Notes: generated from the letters alone by a model not told the origin. Shown: positions 20,997 to 32,776, counted from the first letter of the stretch. The stretch: 64,000 nucleotides of DNA from Tricholomella constricta (GCA_013368375.1 JAACJP010000003.1:1-64000); one strand, 5' to 3'. Made by a program: numbers and translations.

Positions 20997-22856
20997 ACGT
21001 CGGTCTTGGGGCGGCGACGCTGCCCGCGCGCGAAGGTCGGTATTGCGATGACCTCTCGAGTGTTTGGGTCGGTGATGGTTATGATCGTATCGTCGGCGGA
21101 TCTTGTCTTTACGTTAGAACAAGTAAGTACGTCGAACGGACGGCCGAGGAGTATATCGTATGCGGGGTTGCGAATGACGTGCATCTGGAGGTAGAGCGTA
21201 ACGTCGCCTATCGTACAGGGTACGTTTCTTGCTAGACCGAGCGACGGGTCGGTTGTTCCGTTCGCTGATTGCATCTGGAGAACGATAGTCGGGTCGTATT
21301 TGACTCCCAGTCCATGGCAAACTTCTTCCGACATTGCGATGATTTGACATCCGCTGTCGACGATGCTTTCTATCTGTTCCCTTGCGTCGACCATTATCAT
21401 GATCGATCTGAGCGCGTGCGATTCCATTGCGACGATCAATCGGTCCGGGTGTTCGCCGGGTAGTAGGGTCTGGTAATACGTGTCGTAGATGTCGCCGGTG
21501 ACTAGTGCTCCGGGCGGTGGCGTCGCGTTGTCGCTGTTGGATTCGCAGGGGAGCGCGTCGAGTTCCTCGATAAACGCCGACGTGGGGACTTCTTGATACA
21601 CAGTTGCGAGGTTGCTGGCGACGATGCGTCTCGGTGTATTAGCTTCCCTAAACTTTCCGCGAACCTCTGGGGCTACTCCGCAGAGTTCACGAACTGTAAC
21701 TGGTATGGTGGCGTCGAGCGCGCGTTCGAACAGAGTCGTTGATTTGGCCGGGTCTGTGATGGGCGCTTGGGTGCGGTACGCACTGTCGGTTTTCGCCTTC
21801 TCTATAGCGGCTAAGTTTCTCGTGGTCGGAGGGAGGTAACGGTTCTCAGGGATGTTAGAGAAAGGGTGCACCGGGGTCTGGTCGTTTGCATTGACTGTGA
21901 CGTCGGCCTTAGTACTAGGGATCAGCGGTATGTTGGATGGTAGCGGGGGCGCCTTGGCTCTGCCTTCCGTCGCGTCTTGGGCAGGCTGCGACGCGGGTGC
22001 AGGTTTGTTGGTCGGTGCGACCCCTGGTTGGTCGGGGTCTTGAACGGTTTCGATCGTGACAGGTCGCCTTTGAGGTGCACGACTAATAAGCTCCACGCCG
22101 TCAAACACTTCCTTCCGTGCGCGGAGCGTGTTGAGTTCTCGTTCTAACACAATCATGCGGTCTTCGATTTTTAGGCCATGGTCGGTGACGTCGTTAAATT
22201 GTAGTATCTCTAACATCATGCTTTCGGTCGGGTTCGCGTTTGCCGATAGCTGTCCTGTCGCCAGTTGGCCGGGGTTGCGCCTGTGCCATTCGTCCAGTTT
22301 GTCTTTTATGTATCGACCTGGGGTCCCCGCTGGTATGCGCGCACCACTTGGCAGGCCTATCTTGTTGTCGTCGGTCCTGCGGCAGCGTCCTTCTCCCGCG
22401 TATGCTTGATGTACGGGACAGCTGGAGATATAATGTCCTTCGCCACCGCAAAAGAGGCAGTTGTCGTTAGGTGACTGGTTCGGTCGGCCGCCGTTGCCTC
22501 CTTTGTCTTGTCCTAGACGTAGGATATGTTGTTCCAAGAGGTGAATTCTTTCATGGAGTTCCTCTAGTTTGAGAGGTTGTCCTGTGTTAGGCGACTTGGT
22601 CGCGCCCGTTAACGACCCGCTCGGTGCTATCGTAACTTGTGGGGGTGCGCGCGGTGGCTCTTCCTGTCGCTGGACGGCGCTTGTCCCGTGTAAAATATGT
22701 TCGGCTGCGGCGCGAACCGTTTTGGTGGCATAGGGGTCATCGGGATGGTGGTTCGGGTTTAGGATCTCGAGTCTACGATGGATCTTTGCCCATAGGTCGG
22801 GCTGGAACGCGCGACGGAATTGACGGTCGCGTTCGTTTATCGATAGTCGGTTTTTT
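20969..22856 (-). CDS. Element A Gag C-terminal part with zinc knuckle and protease
   Basis: The frame runs from the A-run at 22851-22856 to the stop at 20969. It continues the capsid sequence (LSINERDRQFRRAFQPDLW), then a CX2CX4HX4C zinc knuckle (CLFCGGEGHYISSC), a Pro-rich linker, and an aspartic protease: VDSGCQIIAMSEEVCHGLG, with ILLGRPFDVL as the second conserved segment. Gag and protease are thus in one frame, with Pol in the -1 frame. The zinc knuckle binds RNA; the protease, as a dimer, cleaves the polyprotein. Confidence 0.85.
20990..20996 (-). promoter_or_regulatory. -1 ribosomal frameshift site A_AAT_TTT (element A pro-pol)
   Basis: In the Gag-Pro frame the codons GTA AAT TTT give the X_XXY_YYZ heptamer A_AAT_TTT; slipping by -1 enters the open pol frame, eight codons before the Gag-Pro stop. 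About 8 nt downstream starts CTCGAGGA, which can pair with TCCTCGAG further on (8 bp). A shorter TCTCGA/TCGAGA stem is an alternative. Confidence 0.65.
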
Positions 22857-23273
22857 GCTGACAAGGAATTGGGTAACCGAAAGGAACTGTCGGTAATATT
22901 CCCCGAGATCGCTATTCGACTGGATCCCGAGTCGGTGTCGTTCCCTGAGCAGGTGGTCGAGGTCGGCCATTGAATATTTCCTTTCTTCGCTCGCGCCTGG
23001 ATAGAGCGCCATTATCGCTTTTCGCCAGTCGTCATATGTGGTACTGGCTGCGAACTCGTCAAGTTGCTCCCACAGGTCAGCGGTATCGATGTCGGTGTAT
23101 CGCGTAGCGTGCATTTTCTTCTCCTGTTCGTCTACTACGTTACACTCGATGAAGAGATGATTCAAGTCCGAGAAATATCGTCGCAGTTCGCGCGCGCGTT
23201 CGGGCGCGAACGTCGGTGCCGAGCTTTGTCCGCGCGAGGGCATCGGTTTTGCAATAATCGGTGGTTGTGCCAT
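22773..23273 (-). pseudogene. Element A Gag N-terminal part, frameshifted
   Basis: From an ATG at 23273 (MAQPPIIAKPMP) the frame covers the start of the capsid: YFSDLNHLFIECNV, WEQLDEFAAS, DWRKAIMALYP and LGEYYRQFLSVTQFLVS. It then leaves the frame used by the downstream Gag-Pro block at the six-A run 22851-22856. The shift needed is +1, as if one extra A were present. The frame is also open upstream of 23273 through a Ser/Pro-rich segment almost to the 5' LTR, so an earlier start is possible. A replication or sequencing slip in the A-run is the simplest cause; +1 frameshifting is less likely because no rare-codon context was recognised. Confidence 0.7.
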
Positions 23274-23737
23274 GATTGATGGTGTTGTTTTTGGGAGAGG
23301 GGTCGGAGAGGGGGAATACGACGGCGAATAAGAATCTGAGGTTTCTGGGGTCGCGGGCGATAGAGATGGGAGTCTAAATTCTACTCCTGGATCGGTAGTA
23401 GGCGGTTCCGACGCAAAGGGGTCGAAATCTAGGTCGGTTTGAGCGGTTGGTTCGGAGAACGGTGGTTGATCGGTCGGGGTAGGTGACGGTAGCGTTGACG
23501 AAGGGATATAGAAGAGCGGGCTGAGGTTGTTATGGATTGCGCGGTGTGGTGTTACTGAGCGGAAGAGCGGGGAGAGCGATTCTGAGTCGGTGTCGGCTTG
23601 TCCGAAGGCAGCACGAATTTCGGCACGGAGGGTTCGGGCTTTAGCTTCTTGTCGGGTTGCGGGCGGAATGGTCGACGAGTCGTAGGTTTTTATGAACAAG
23701 AGGAATGAAGCTGCGTGTTCGGCGGTGGCTTTTAAAA

Positions 23738-23755
23738 CCCTCGCGGTGGGCTCCA
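23738..23755 (-). other. Element A primer-binding site
   Basis: Three nt inside the 5' LTR the minus strand reads TGGAGCCCACCGCGAGGG. The initial TGG complements a tRNA 3' CCA. The tRNA was not identified. Confidence 0.55.
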
Positions 23756-23758
23756 GAA

Positions 23759-24792
23759 TGATAGAGCTAGAAGGCCTGTAGGTGCTGTGCACAACAACAA
23801 AACAACTAACAACTATGGGGGGCGAGAAGTGTTAAAAGTTCCCAAACACGCGAGTGTGCAGGGTTTGAAAGTGGTGGTTCGGTGAAAGTAAAGACGATCC
23901 GACTTGTAATTAGTCGAACCGACGGCGATGCGATAGAATATGATCGTTCACAGGTGGAACGGGTCGGTAGCACGACTTTTGTGTCGGTTGTGCGACAACG
24001 AGACGAACGAGACGAATATGGAGAACTCACGGGTTCGGGCGATGGTTACGAGACGACAGAGACGGCGGTTACGAGGTTTACGACGGTGGCGACGGTTTAT
24101 ACGATGAGAACAATGCAGAGACGACAGAGACGACAGTTTTGAGCTATTAACTCTGAGGGTGAGGGAAAATACGGGCTGTAATTCACTGGGGGAAGTAGGT
24201 AGTACATGGGTATGTTTTTATACTATGCGACCGACTCGCCTCTCGCGAGCCGGTGAGGCAGGTGTTTTACTGGTTTATCGGGAGAAGCGACGCCAAGCTT
24301 GGTACCACGCAACACTTTTTAGAGAGTGTGGCGCTCTTTGGCTCGGCAAAGGGGCTTTTGATCGGCCCGCGGTGTCGGGTCGGATGTATGATCGGTAGTG
24401 GATTTGCGATCGGTAGTGGCTCTTGGGTGCGGAACTCCGTGGTGCGGCCGGATCCTCTCTGCGAATGGCTGGGCAAGGTGTTTCCGTCGATAATTTCCAA
24501 TCGGGTTTGGTTGTTGCCGGGTTGAGACCTTGGTATACAAACGTGCGCGGTCGTTGGCAGGTTATACGGCGTTCCGTGCTCCGTGCGCCCAAAGAGGAGA
24601 GTTGGCGTTTCAAGTTACTCTGTTTCTTGGTCGGTGCGTCGGTCGTTTGGTCGTATTGTCGGTCGGTCGGTCGTATTGTCGGTCGGTCGGTTCGGCGCTT
24701 TGGTCGCATCTGGGACCGTGTTCGTCGTGGCGCAGCGGTTGATGTCCGTATTATGGGCAGGTTCTGTGTACAGCGCGGGACGGTGCTCATCA
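23759..24792 (-). repeat. Element A 5' LTR
   Basis: 1034 bp, 99.2 percent identical to the 3' LTR, with all 8 differences at CpG sites (7 of them TpG or CpA in this copy). It joins directly to the protease-coding sequence of B1 at 24793. Short open frames within either LTR are duplicates of each other and have no support as genes. Confidence 0.95.
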
Positions 24793-24793
24793 T

Positions 24794-27700
24794 CGCGAAG
24801 ATCTGAAACCGGGCCTTGACACTAAACTACGCGCAACGGCATTATCGACAACGGACACCCGCACTGTAACACTCTCCTCCCATTCGTCACTGGCATTCCT
24901 AATACACCTCACGCCAAACGGAGGAGGAGAAGACCCCGAAAACACGCTCATCGACAGCGGAGCTACCGACAACTTCATGGACTCCGTCATGGCGACATCA
25001 CGTGGGCTCCACCTTGAGGAGCTCAACCCCCCAATAAACCTCTGCCTATTCGACGGAGAACTCTCCGCATCAGGCAAAATCACACACTATACCACCAACG
25101 ACGTCAAATTCAGTGACGGCACTACTCAGAGGATAAGATTCCTCATAACGAAACTCCACGAGACAGCGACGATAGTACTGGGACTATCATGGCTGAAGGA
25201 GGTCAATCCCCACATAAATTGGAAAGACCTCTGCATCACGCTACGACGGGGGTCAAACGGCAAAATCGAAGGATCACTACCGGACCTCCGAAGGAAAAAG
25301 GAAGTCGCTCCAACAACAACAGGCACAGGAGCTCAACGCTTACCCTCGCGGTCGGCTCGCTCCTTCACGATGGAAGTACAGTTGGAGGGATCTGCAACGC
25401 GTCTACGGGCACTTATTGATAGTGGGGCGGCGGGCAACTTCATAACAAAATCCTCGTGTACGAAGCCGGAACCTCTCGCCAACCCCATGACCCTACAACT
25501 GTTCGACGGAAACCCCAGCGGAGGCGGAGCCATTTCACACCATAGTCCCGAAATGATCAAACTCGAGAACGGACTAGAGTATAAGGTCGACCTCCTCATA
25601 ACACAGTTACATCCAGCCACACCATTAGTGCTCGGATTACCTTGGTTACGGGAAGCAAATCCGGACATTGACTGGCGGGAAATGTCCATGACCATGGAAC
25701 AAGGAGCAGAACTAGCCGCGATATCGCTTTCCCAGAAGACGCAATGGGGAACCGTGACCCTTGAGGAGGAGGAAGACGTCGAAGCTCCGAAACCAGCCAA
25801 CCCCCTTTCGGTAAAACAACCCCTCCTCAGGGACCTCCTGGACGACGAAAACGATCAGAACGACACCTCCAGCGATAACATGAAGGAGGAAGACACCCGC
25901 CCAAACACCAACGAACCTCAGGAGGAAGCACCAACACCAACAACCGAGTCGCCAGAGGAGGTAACGGGACGGAAAAGCACCCGAAAACCACCTCCACCAA
26001 ACTATTTCCCTCCAAACGTTCCGAGGTCCAAATTCAAACCCCACCCCAAACGGAAATCCGCAACATCCCCAACGACAGAAACACGGGAAGAAGATGAAGC
26101 CAACCCAGAAATGGAGGTCGAAGACGAAACCGGAGAGGGAGAAGAGGATGTCGAAACACAAAACATCCGCCTGATCGGAGCGGCGCCATTCGCAAACCTC
26201 ATCAGGGACGGAGCCACAGCGTTCCAACTACACATCTCCCCCTCTGAACAAGAGGAACACCTCCATGCCAATAACACCTCCGACGACAAACCCAAGCAAC
26301 CAAAGACAGAAAAGGAAATCTTTGAGGAAGTCGTACCTCCGGAGTACAGGGACTTCGAAGACGTATTCTCAGCGGGCGAAGCGAAAACCATCCCCCCACA
26401 CCGACCTTACGATCACACAGTGGAACTCGACGAAAACACTACCCCTCCCATCGGAAAGATATACAATATGTCCGAACTGGAATTGAAAGCATTGAAGGAT
26501 TACATCGACGAGATGCTCGGAAAAGGGTTCATCCGACCTTCGAGTTCGTCAGCGGGAGCTCCGGTACTGTTCGCAAAGAAGAAGGACGGATCACTCCGGC
26601 TATGCGTGGACTATAGAGGACTAAATCGGATCACCAAGAAGAACCGTTACCCTCTACCCCTGATCGGAGACCTCATAGACCGACTTCAAAAAGCAAAAGT
26701 ATACTCGAAGATCGACCTCCGAGTGGGCTACAACAACGTCCGCATAGCTCCGGGACACGAATGGAAGACAGCCTTCCGCACTCGTTATGGACTTTTCGAA
26801 TACCTGATAATGCCTTTCGGCATGACAAACTCACTCGCGACATTCCAACACTTCGTGAACGACATCTTCCACGACATGAACGACGTGTTCGTAGTGATCT
26901 ATCTCGACGACATTCTGGTTTTCTCGGAGACCTTAGAGGAACATCACGGACACGTTCGGAAGGTCCTCGAGAGGCTCCGGAAACACAACCTTCATGCGAA
27001 ACCGGAGAAATGCACGTTTCACACTACGGAGATCGAATACCTAGGCGTCATCGTATCCCCCGGCGGAGTAAAGATGGACCCAGGAAAAGTCGACGCGATT
27101 CGGAAGTGGCCTAGGCCGATGAAGGTCAAGGAACTCCAATCTTTCCTAGGCTTTGCAAACTTCTATCGGCGGTTTATCGACAATTACTCGGGCATAACGA
27201 AGAGGTTAAACAAACTCACGCAAAAGGACACAATCTGGAAATGGGATTCCGAATGCGAAGGAGTCTTCGAGCTATTGAAGAAAGCATTCTCCTCCGCACC
27301 CATCCTACGACACTTCGATCCTCAACTACCGGTGATATTAGAGTGCGACGCTTCCGACTTCGCCATAGCGGGGATCATCTCCCAATTTGACGAGACATCA
27401 CAAGACTTACGTCCTGTCGCCTTCTATGCGAGAACTATGATAGACGCGGAGCTCAACTACGACATCTATGACAAGGAGCTCCTAGCAATCGTGGAAGCGT
27501 TTAAGCAATGGAGGGCCTACCTAGAGGGATCTCCCCACCGCATTCAAGTGTACTCCGACCACAACAACCTACAGTACTTCTCCACGACCAAGCAACTCAG
27601 TCGCAGACAAGCACGATGGTCGGAATGCCTGGCGAACTTCGACTTCCAAATAAATTACAGACCCGGAAGATTAGGAGCGAAACCAGATGCCCTCACGCGA

Positions 27701-29155
27701 CGGCCAGACGTGTATCCAAAGAAGGGTTTCGAGCAGGATCACAACTCCTTCAACAACCGCATCATCATACCCCCCGAACGATTGAACGCGGCCCTAATAC
27801 TGAACGAGGAGCTCCTACTAAACAACATCCGGAACACACCCCGAGACGAATTCTTCGAGAGACACGCACCCAAACCCGGAGATGAGACCTCCGCGTTCTC
27901 CCTATCCAATGATGGCAAACTACTCCTTCGCGACGGAAGAATCTACGTACCGGACCATTCCAGATTACGCCTCGACATCCTACAGCAACATTACGACCAC
28001 AAACTGCGCGGACATCCAGGGATCAGAAAGACCACACAACTCATCATGAGGACTTATTTCTGGCCCGGATTAAGGAAGGAGGTCACTCGATACGTCCGAA
28101 GCTGTTATACCTGTAAAAGAGCGAAGGTCCCACGCCATAGCCCATACGGACTATTGAAACCACTCCAGATTGGGCGAAGGGCGTGGGCCTCCATATCCAT
28201 GGACCACATTGTAGAACTACCGGAAGCGGATGGGTACGACACCATACTGGTCGTAGTATGCTGCCTCACCAAGCAAGGCATCTTCATACCCTGTCACACA
28301 ACGGACACAGCAAAGGAACTTGCTCAACTATTCTTGGAACATGTCTTCTCCAAGCACGGACTGCCCGACGACATCATATCGGACAGGGGCACCCTCTTCG
28401 TCTCCCGTTTCTGGAGCTCGCTGTGTAAAGCCCTGGACATTAAATCGAACCTTTCGACCGCGTATCACCCGGAGACCGACGGCCAGACGGAACGAGTAAA
28501 TCAGACACTGGAACAGTACCTCCGGATATACGTGAACTACCTCCAGGCCAACTGGCGAACACAGCTCCCACTGGCAGAATTCACGTATAACAATACGACC
28601 CATTCGACCACGGGAGTCTCTCCTTTCTTTGCGAACAAGGGTTATCACCCCCGCCTGACAATCTCTATAAAAGACATACCGGCAAAGGAAGCCCAGGAGG
28701 TAGCCGTAGACCTCCAGACCCTCCAGGACTACCTCCGCCAAGAGATAGAGATCGCAAACGAAGCCTACAAACGATTCGCGGACAAGAAACGGGACCCTAC
28801 ACCAGATTGGGCCGTAGGAACGGAGGTATGGCTCGATTGCCGGAACATCAGAACGAAACACCCCTCCAAAAAGCTGGACCACCGGAGACTGGGCCCCTTC
28901 AAAATCCTGCAGAAGATCTCCAGCCACGCGTATCGACTGGAACTACCTCCGACACTGAAGGGAATTCACAATGTGTTCCACGTCAAGTTACTCGAAAAAC
29001 ACGAACACGAGAACTTCCCAGGACGATCAAAGCCACCTCCGCAGACAATCAAAATCGAGGGCGAGGAGCACTACGAAGTAGAACGAATCCTAGACTCCCG
29101 AACACGAGGGAAACACGTGCTCTACTTGGTACGATGGGAAGGGATATGGCCCTGA
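24794..29155 (+). pseudogene. pol: Element B1 Pol with two tandem protease domains; chromodomain shifted
   Basis: The frame is open from 24794 to a TGA at 29155, truncated upstream. The first protease domain has DSGATDNF (D codon 24953-24955) and VLGLSWLKEVNP; the second has DSGAAGNF (D codon 25418-25420) and VL GLPWLREANP, 155 residues later. An acidic linker follows. RT: FAKKKDGSLRLCVDYRGLN, LIMPFGMTNS, VIYLDDILVFS. RNase H: ECDASDFAIAG, NYDIYDKELLAIV, YSDHNNLQYF. Integrase: the HHCC zinc region (CYTCKRAK visible), then SMDHIVELP, ISDRGTLFVS and ETDGQTERVNQTLEQYLR (D, D, E). At the C terminus the chromodomain begins (EEHYEVERILDSR, YLVRWEG) but one extra base near 29144, relative to B2, throws it out of frame. 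Integration targeting would be affected; catalytic domains are intact. Confidence 0.9.
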
Positions 29156-29463
29156 GGACGACACATGGGAACCAGCAGGAAACATAGAGGGAGCAAAAAA
29201 CATGGCCCTCGAATTCCATCGTCTATTCCCAAGGAAACCACGAGACCCCACAATCTAGAATCCGACGAAATTCACGCACTTCACGAAATTTATGAAAAGC
29301 CCCTTCAAGAAGACGATTTTTATCACAAAATGTATTTCGAACACCGGGACAACGACACTACAAGAAAAAGAAAACACCAAGGAAAAAGAATTAACGAACT
29401 TCAGATGTAAATATTCAACAAAAAGAAAGCAAAGAAGGTCCTAGACACCACCAAGAAGACCGA

Positions 29464-31480
29464 CTAGTCAATGCGACGACGTTTGGATGGACCCGCGCTC
29501 AGAGTGGAACCCTCCCCGCGACCAAACCCGACCTCCCCATCCAACTCCCCCTCCAACGGACGCATCGAAGCAATATCCTGCTCATCGTCGGCGATTAATT
29601 GGGATCGAGACACGAAGTCCGCAAGGGCGTCTTCACGAGTGAGCGAAGTGCGGTGCAAAGCAAGGAAATGATCGAATGCAGGGAAGAGTACCTCGGGGTC
29701 GATGGGAGGGGGGAAGAGCTCGAGGAGCGAATGCCGCTCCAGGACCTTATGGGCAGCATCGACAATATCCCGGGCCGGCGACACCTCCATCTCGACAAGG
29801 GCGCGACGCAAGGCACCGTCGGCGACAAACATGTCCGACGCAAAGGCGGTACGCGCAAGTTCAAGGGCTATGACAAACTCAGACAATGAGAGAGGAACGA
29901 TACGAATCAAAAAAAACTCACCGTCGACACGAACGCGAAGGTCCAAGGCATGACCACGCCAATGGTCCCGGACCTCCTGAAGATGGACGACGTGCCCCTG
30001 AAGACCCGCTACCTCATCCTCGAGACCCGCAACCTGCATCCGCAGATCCTCAACCTCAGCGTCACGATCGACGTCGACGACCTCCACGGCACGCGATGTC
30101 TGCGCCTGCAGATGAAGAAGGCGTTCACGCTCGTCGGCGAGTTGGGATAGGACTCCGTGAAAACGACCTTTGTGGCGTTCACCCTCGACCTCGAGACGCT
30201 CGACCTGGGAGGAAAGGGCCTGAGCACGCGCGACCTCCTGGTCGTAGAGACGCTGGAGACGGAGGAACGCCTCCGGCGAAGGAACGGAAGGAGCAGGGGT
30301 AGCGAGGGGGGACGACAGCAACATGGAGGGAGGGCAGGACTGCAGGGCTGGCGATGGCGAAACTGAATTGGACGAGCTCTTTAAAAAGAGAGGTTCGTCA
30401 GGGGTCGTATCGGGGGACACCGCACGCGTAGCGCCCGACAAAGGAGGAACCAAAAGAGGAGAAGTCGGCGCCGCGGGAGAAAGGGAGGGGGAACGAGGCA
30501 AAGGACGCCCCCTAGACCCCTGCAGACCAGACCGCATACCCCCATGACCAACAGACGCTAACTTTCGACCCTGTCCTCGGGTACCACGAAAGATAGCACG
30601 CGCAGGCGGAGCACGGCTAAGGCGAACGGCGGCCTCATCCCCAGAAGAAGAGGAAAGGGAAAGGACCTCCGTAGAAGGCACGGAGACAAGAGAGGAGTCG
30701 AAGGAGGGGGACGCCACACGCAAGATACGACGGATAGCGGAAAAGGACATAGCGACGCCGGTGCGGGAGAAGGAAAAACCTTCGGTACGGGTCCGCAACC
30801 ACGCCAAGGGGATCGCCAATTCCCTAGATGCCACCTCTAGACCATGGTCAAGCGACAGGGAGCACAAGGCCTGCGCCGCGCGGCAATCGACGCAGGGCAA
30901 GGTCCCACGAAGACGAACCTCCTGAAAACGGCAAGACTGATGACGACCCCGACACCGATCACACTAGCAAAGAGCCCAAAAAGAGAATCAGCGGAAGGAT
31001 CCAGCCCGATCGCAAACGAAAGACGATACTTACCGGTCCGTGCGCCTCACACCAAGCCAAAGAGGGAGGAACCCGCACAGTGGTACGCATCACCTCCGCC
31101 AGAACCGCATCTGTCAAGAGGGGCCCCCAAGACAATGAAGTCGCCGCCGGACGCGACACGGGATCACTGGAAGATTCGAAAAGGGCCTCCGGAGTGGTCG
31201 AACGGGGGCGACGGATCTGCTGAGCCCGGACCGGAAGACGAATAACCAGTCGAGGGAAGGAGGGCGTAGGAGGAACGGGGGAAGAACTGGGGACGGCCCC
31301 GACGCTTCCATCTGGGAGAACGGCGATCCCAGGGAGAGAAGGAGTAGGGGAGACGGGTCGGGGCATGTCCAAGAACGCGACGCGCGCCCGATCTTCTTCG
31401 GATAAACGTGCCAACTCTTGATCGCGCAAAATCTGGGCAGCGGAGGCAGACGATGCAAAATCTCGATTGAAGACCGACAT
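29464..31480 (-). CDS. Antisense accessory gene of element B1
   Basis: Three exons on the strand opposite to pol: 31480-31034, 30921-29922 and 29867-29464, summing to 616 codons plus stop. Introns have GTAAGT/TTCAG and GTGAGT/CATAG signals. The second intron is confirmed by copy B2, where its length and sequence differ while the flanking exons match. Exon 2 starts with a CX2CX6C motif (CVDCRAAQALC) close after a Cys in exon 1, half of the cluster seen in element A's antisense genes. Then come a Ser/Pro-rich region, a long coiled coil (LYDQEVARAQALSSQVERLE to VVHLQEVRDHW), and a helical C terminus with ASDMFVADGALRRALVEME and an acidic tail ending GPSKRRRID, a possible nuclear signal. Function unknown. 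Its conserved place between pol and the 3' LTR suggests an element-encoded regulator. Confidence 0.7.
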
Positions 31481-31689
31481 GGAGATGATAAAAAGAAATT
31501 AGAGGAGAAAAAAACAACCAGAGCTCTCCTCTTTTTCAATCTCCGAGATCCTCCAAATCACCCACATGGACCCACAATCGACCTAGACCCGCACGTGCCC
31601 CTCACGTGACCGCGCGCAACCCAGAAAGAAAAACAACCGCCACACTATCCGTATTCGAACATCTCCCCGCGTCTCAGTGGCTCGACGCT

Positions 31690-31703
31690 TGAGGAGGGGG
31701 TAA
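31690..31703 (+). other. Element B1 polypurine tract
   Basis: TGAGGAGGGGGTAA directly precedes the 3' LTR start TGTCACGACC. Confidence 0.75.
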
Positions 31704-32061
31704 TGTCACGACCACCCCTAACAACCACCCCTAAAATCACATCCCACTACGCTTTCCCACGCCTACCCACTGTATATAACATGACACCACTTCTTTCCAG
31801 ACTCTTCACCTCGATATTACCATTTGTTACGACTAGTTCCCGTTCCCGTTTCTTATTCTCTCTTACTCTCTCGGTTTACTCAGCTCCGCAATTGTATCAC
31901 TTGTGCTCATTCGTTCGAATAAGCTCCGGTGAACATCCTCATCAACGCTCACGACCTCCGATTACCCTATCGGAGCCCGTCTTCCTTGATGACGTCAGGC
32001 CTGTCCGCTTCGGTGGTCTCGGAATAACTCCGCAATCAGCGTGCTACGCAAGGTCCTAACA
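31704..32061 (+). repeat. Element B1 3' LTR
   Basis: 358 bp, TGTCACGACC to GGTCCTAACA, with a TGTATATAAC box near 31770. It is bounded by the PPT on one side and by B2 protease-coding sequence (GCTACCGACAAC) on the other. No second copy is in the window because the 5' end of B1 is lost and the end of B2 lies beyond the right edge. Confidence 0.8.
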
Positions 32062-32776
32062 GCTACCGACAACTTCATGGACTCCGACATGGCGACATCA
32101 CGCGGGCTCCACCTTGAGGAGCTCAAACCCCCAATAAACCTTTGCCTATTTGATGGGAAACCCTCCGCATCAGGCAAAATCACACACTATACCACCAACG
32201 ACGTCAAATTCAGTGACGGCACCACTCAGAGGATAAGATTCCTCTTAACGAGACTCCACGAGACAGCGACGATAGTGCTGGGACTATCATGGCTGAAGGA
32301 GGTCAATCCCCGCATAAATTGGAAAGACCTCTGCATCACGCTACGATGGGGGTCAAACGGCAAAATCGAAGGATCACTACCGGACCTCCGAAGGAAAAAG
32401 GAAGTCGCTCCAACAACAACAGGCACAGGAGCTCAACGCTTACCCTCGCGGTCGGCTCGCTCCTTCACGATGGAAGTACAGTTGGAGGGATCTGCAACGC
32501 GTCTACGGGCACTTATTGATAGTGGGGCGGCGGGCAACTTCATAACAAAATCCTCGTGTACGAAGCCGGAACCTCTCGCCAACCCCATGACCCTACAACT
32601 GTTCGACGGAAACCCCAGCGGAGGCGGAGCCATTTCACACCATAGTCCCGAAATGATCAAACTCGAGAACGGACTAGAGTATAAGGCCGACCTCCTCATA
32701 ACACAGTTACATCCAGCCACACCATTAGTGCTCGGATTACCTTGGTTACGGGAAGCAAATCCGGACATTGACTGGC
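32062..32776 (+). pseudogene. Element B2 Pol, tandem protease segment
   Basis: Matches B1 from ATDNFMDS through VLGLPWLREANPDIDW with a few substitutions. It contains most of the first and all of the second protease domain (DSGAAGNF). The DSG of the first domain lies on the lost side of the B1 insertion. It ends at GACTGGC, the target sequence duplicated by the KDZ transposon. Confidence 0.9.

Larger units (their letters stand above)
11639..24792 (-). mobile_element. Element A: full-length Ty3/Gypsy retrotransposon with antisense genes
   Basis: Two 1034-bp direct repeats bound the element, with gag, protease, RT, RNase H and integrase on the minus strand. A PPT (TCAAGTAAGGAGGAGA) abuts the left (3') LTR and a TGG-type PBS lies 3 nt from the right (5') LTR. 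The element is 13,154 bp, long for Ty3/Gypsy, because 4.5 kb between pol and the 3' LTR carries two tandem genes on the opposite strand. The flanks do not match: GCCGA on the left, TCGCG on the right. The left flank belongs to element D and the right to the protease region of B1, so the two ends probably come from different insertions. Gag carries a one-base shift; pol is open throughout. Confidence 0.9.
24793..32061 (+). mobile_element. Element B1: Ty3/Gypsy chromovirus, 5' truncated
   Basis: B1 lacks its 5' LTR and gag; it begins inside the first protease domain at the element A boundary. It keeps pol, a chromodomain region, one antisense gene, a PPT and the 3' LTR. The 3' LTR is followed at 32062 by the protease-coding sequence of another copy of the same family (B2), so B1 was inserted into B2. 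The two copies are nearly identical in pol. Confidence 0.9.

Noticed and set aside
20969..23273. Programmed +1 frameshift within element A Gag
   Set aside because: The break lies in the middle of the capsid at a six-A run and no known +1 signal is present; an indel is simpler.
24423..24806. Small genes in the element A LTRs
   Set aside because: The same frames occur in both LTR copies, in several overlapping frames, without motifs; they are by-products of the repeat.
32062..32776. Independent short protease gene
   Set aside because: It continues colinearly at 52937 once the KDZ transposon is removed, so it is a piece of B2 Pol.
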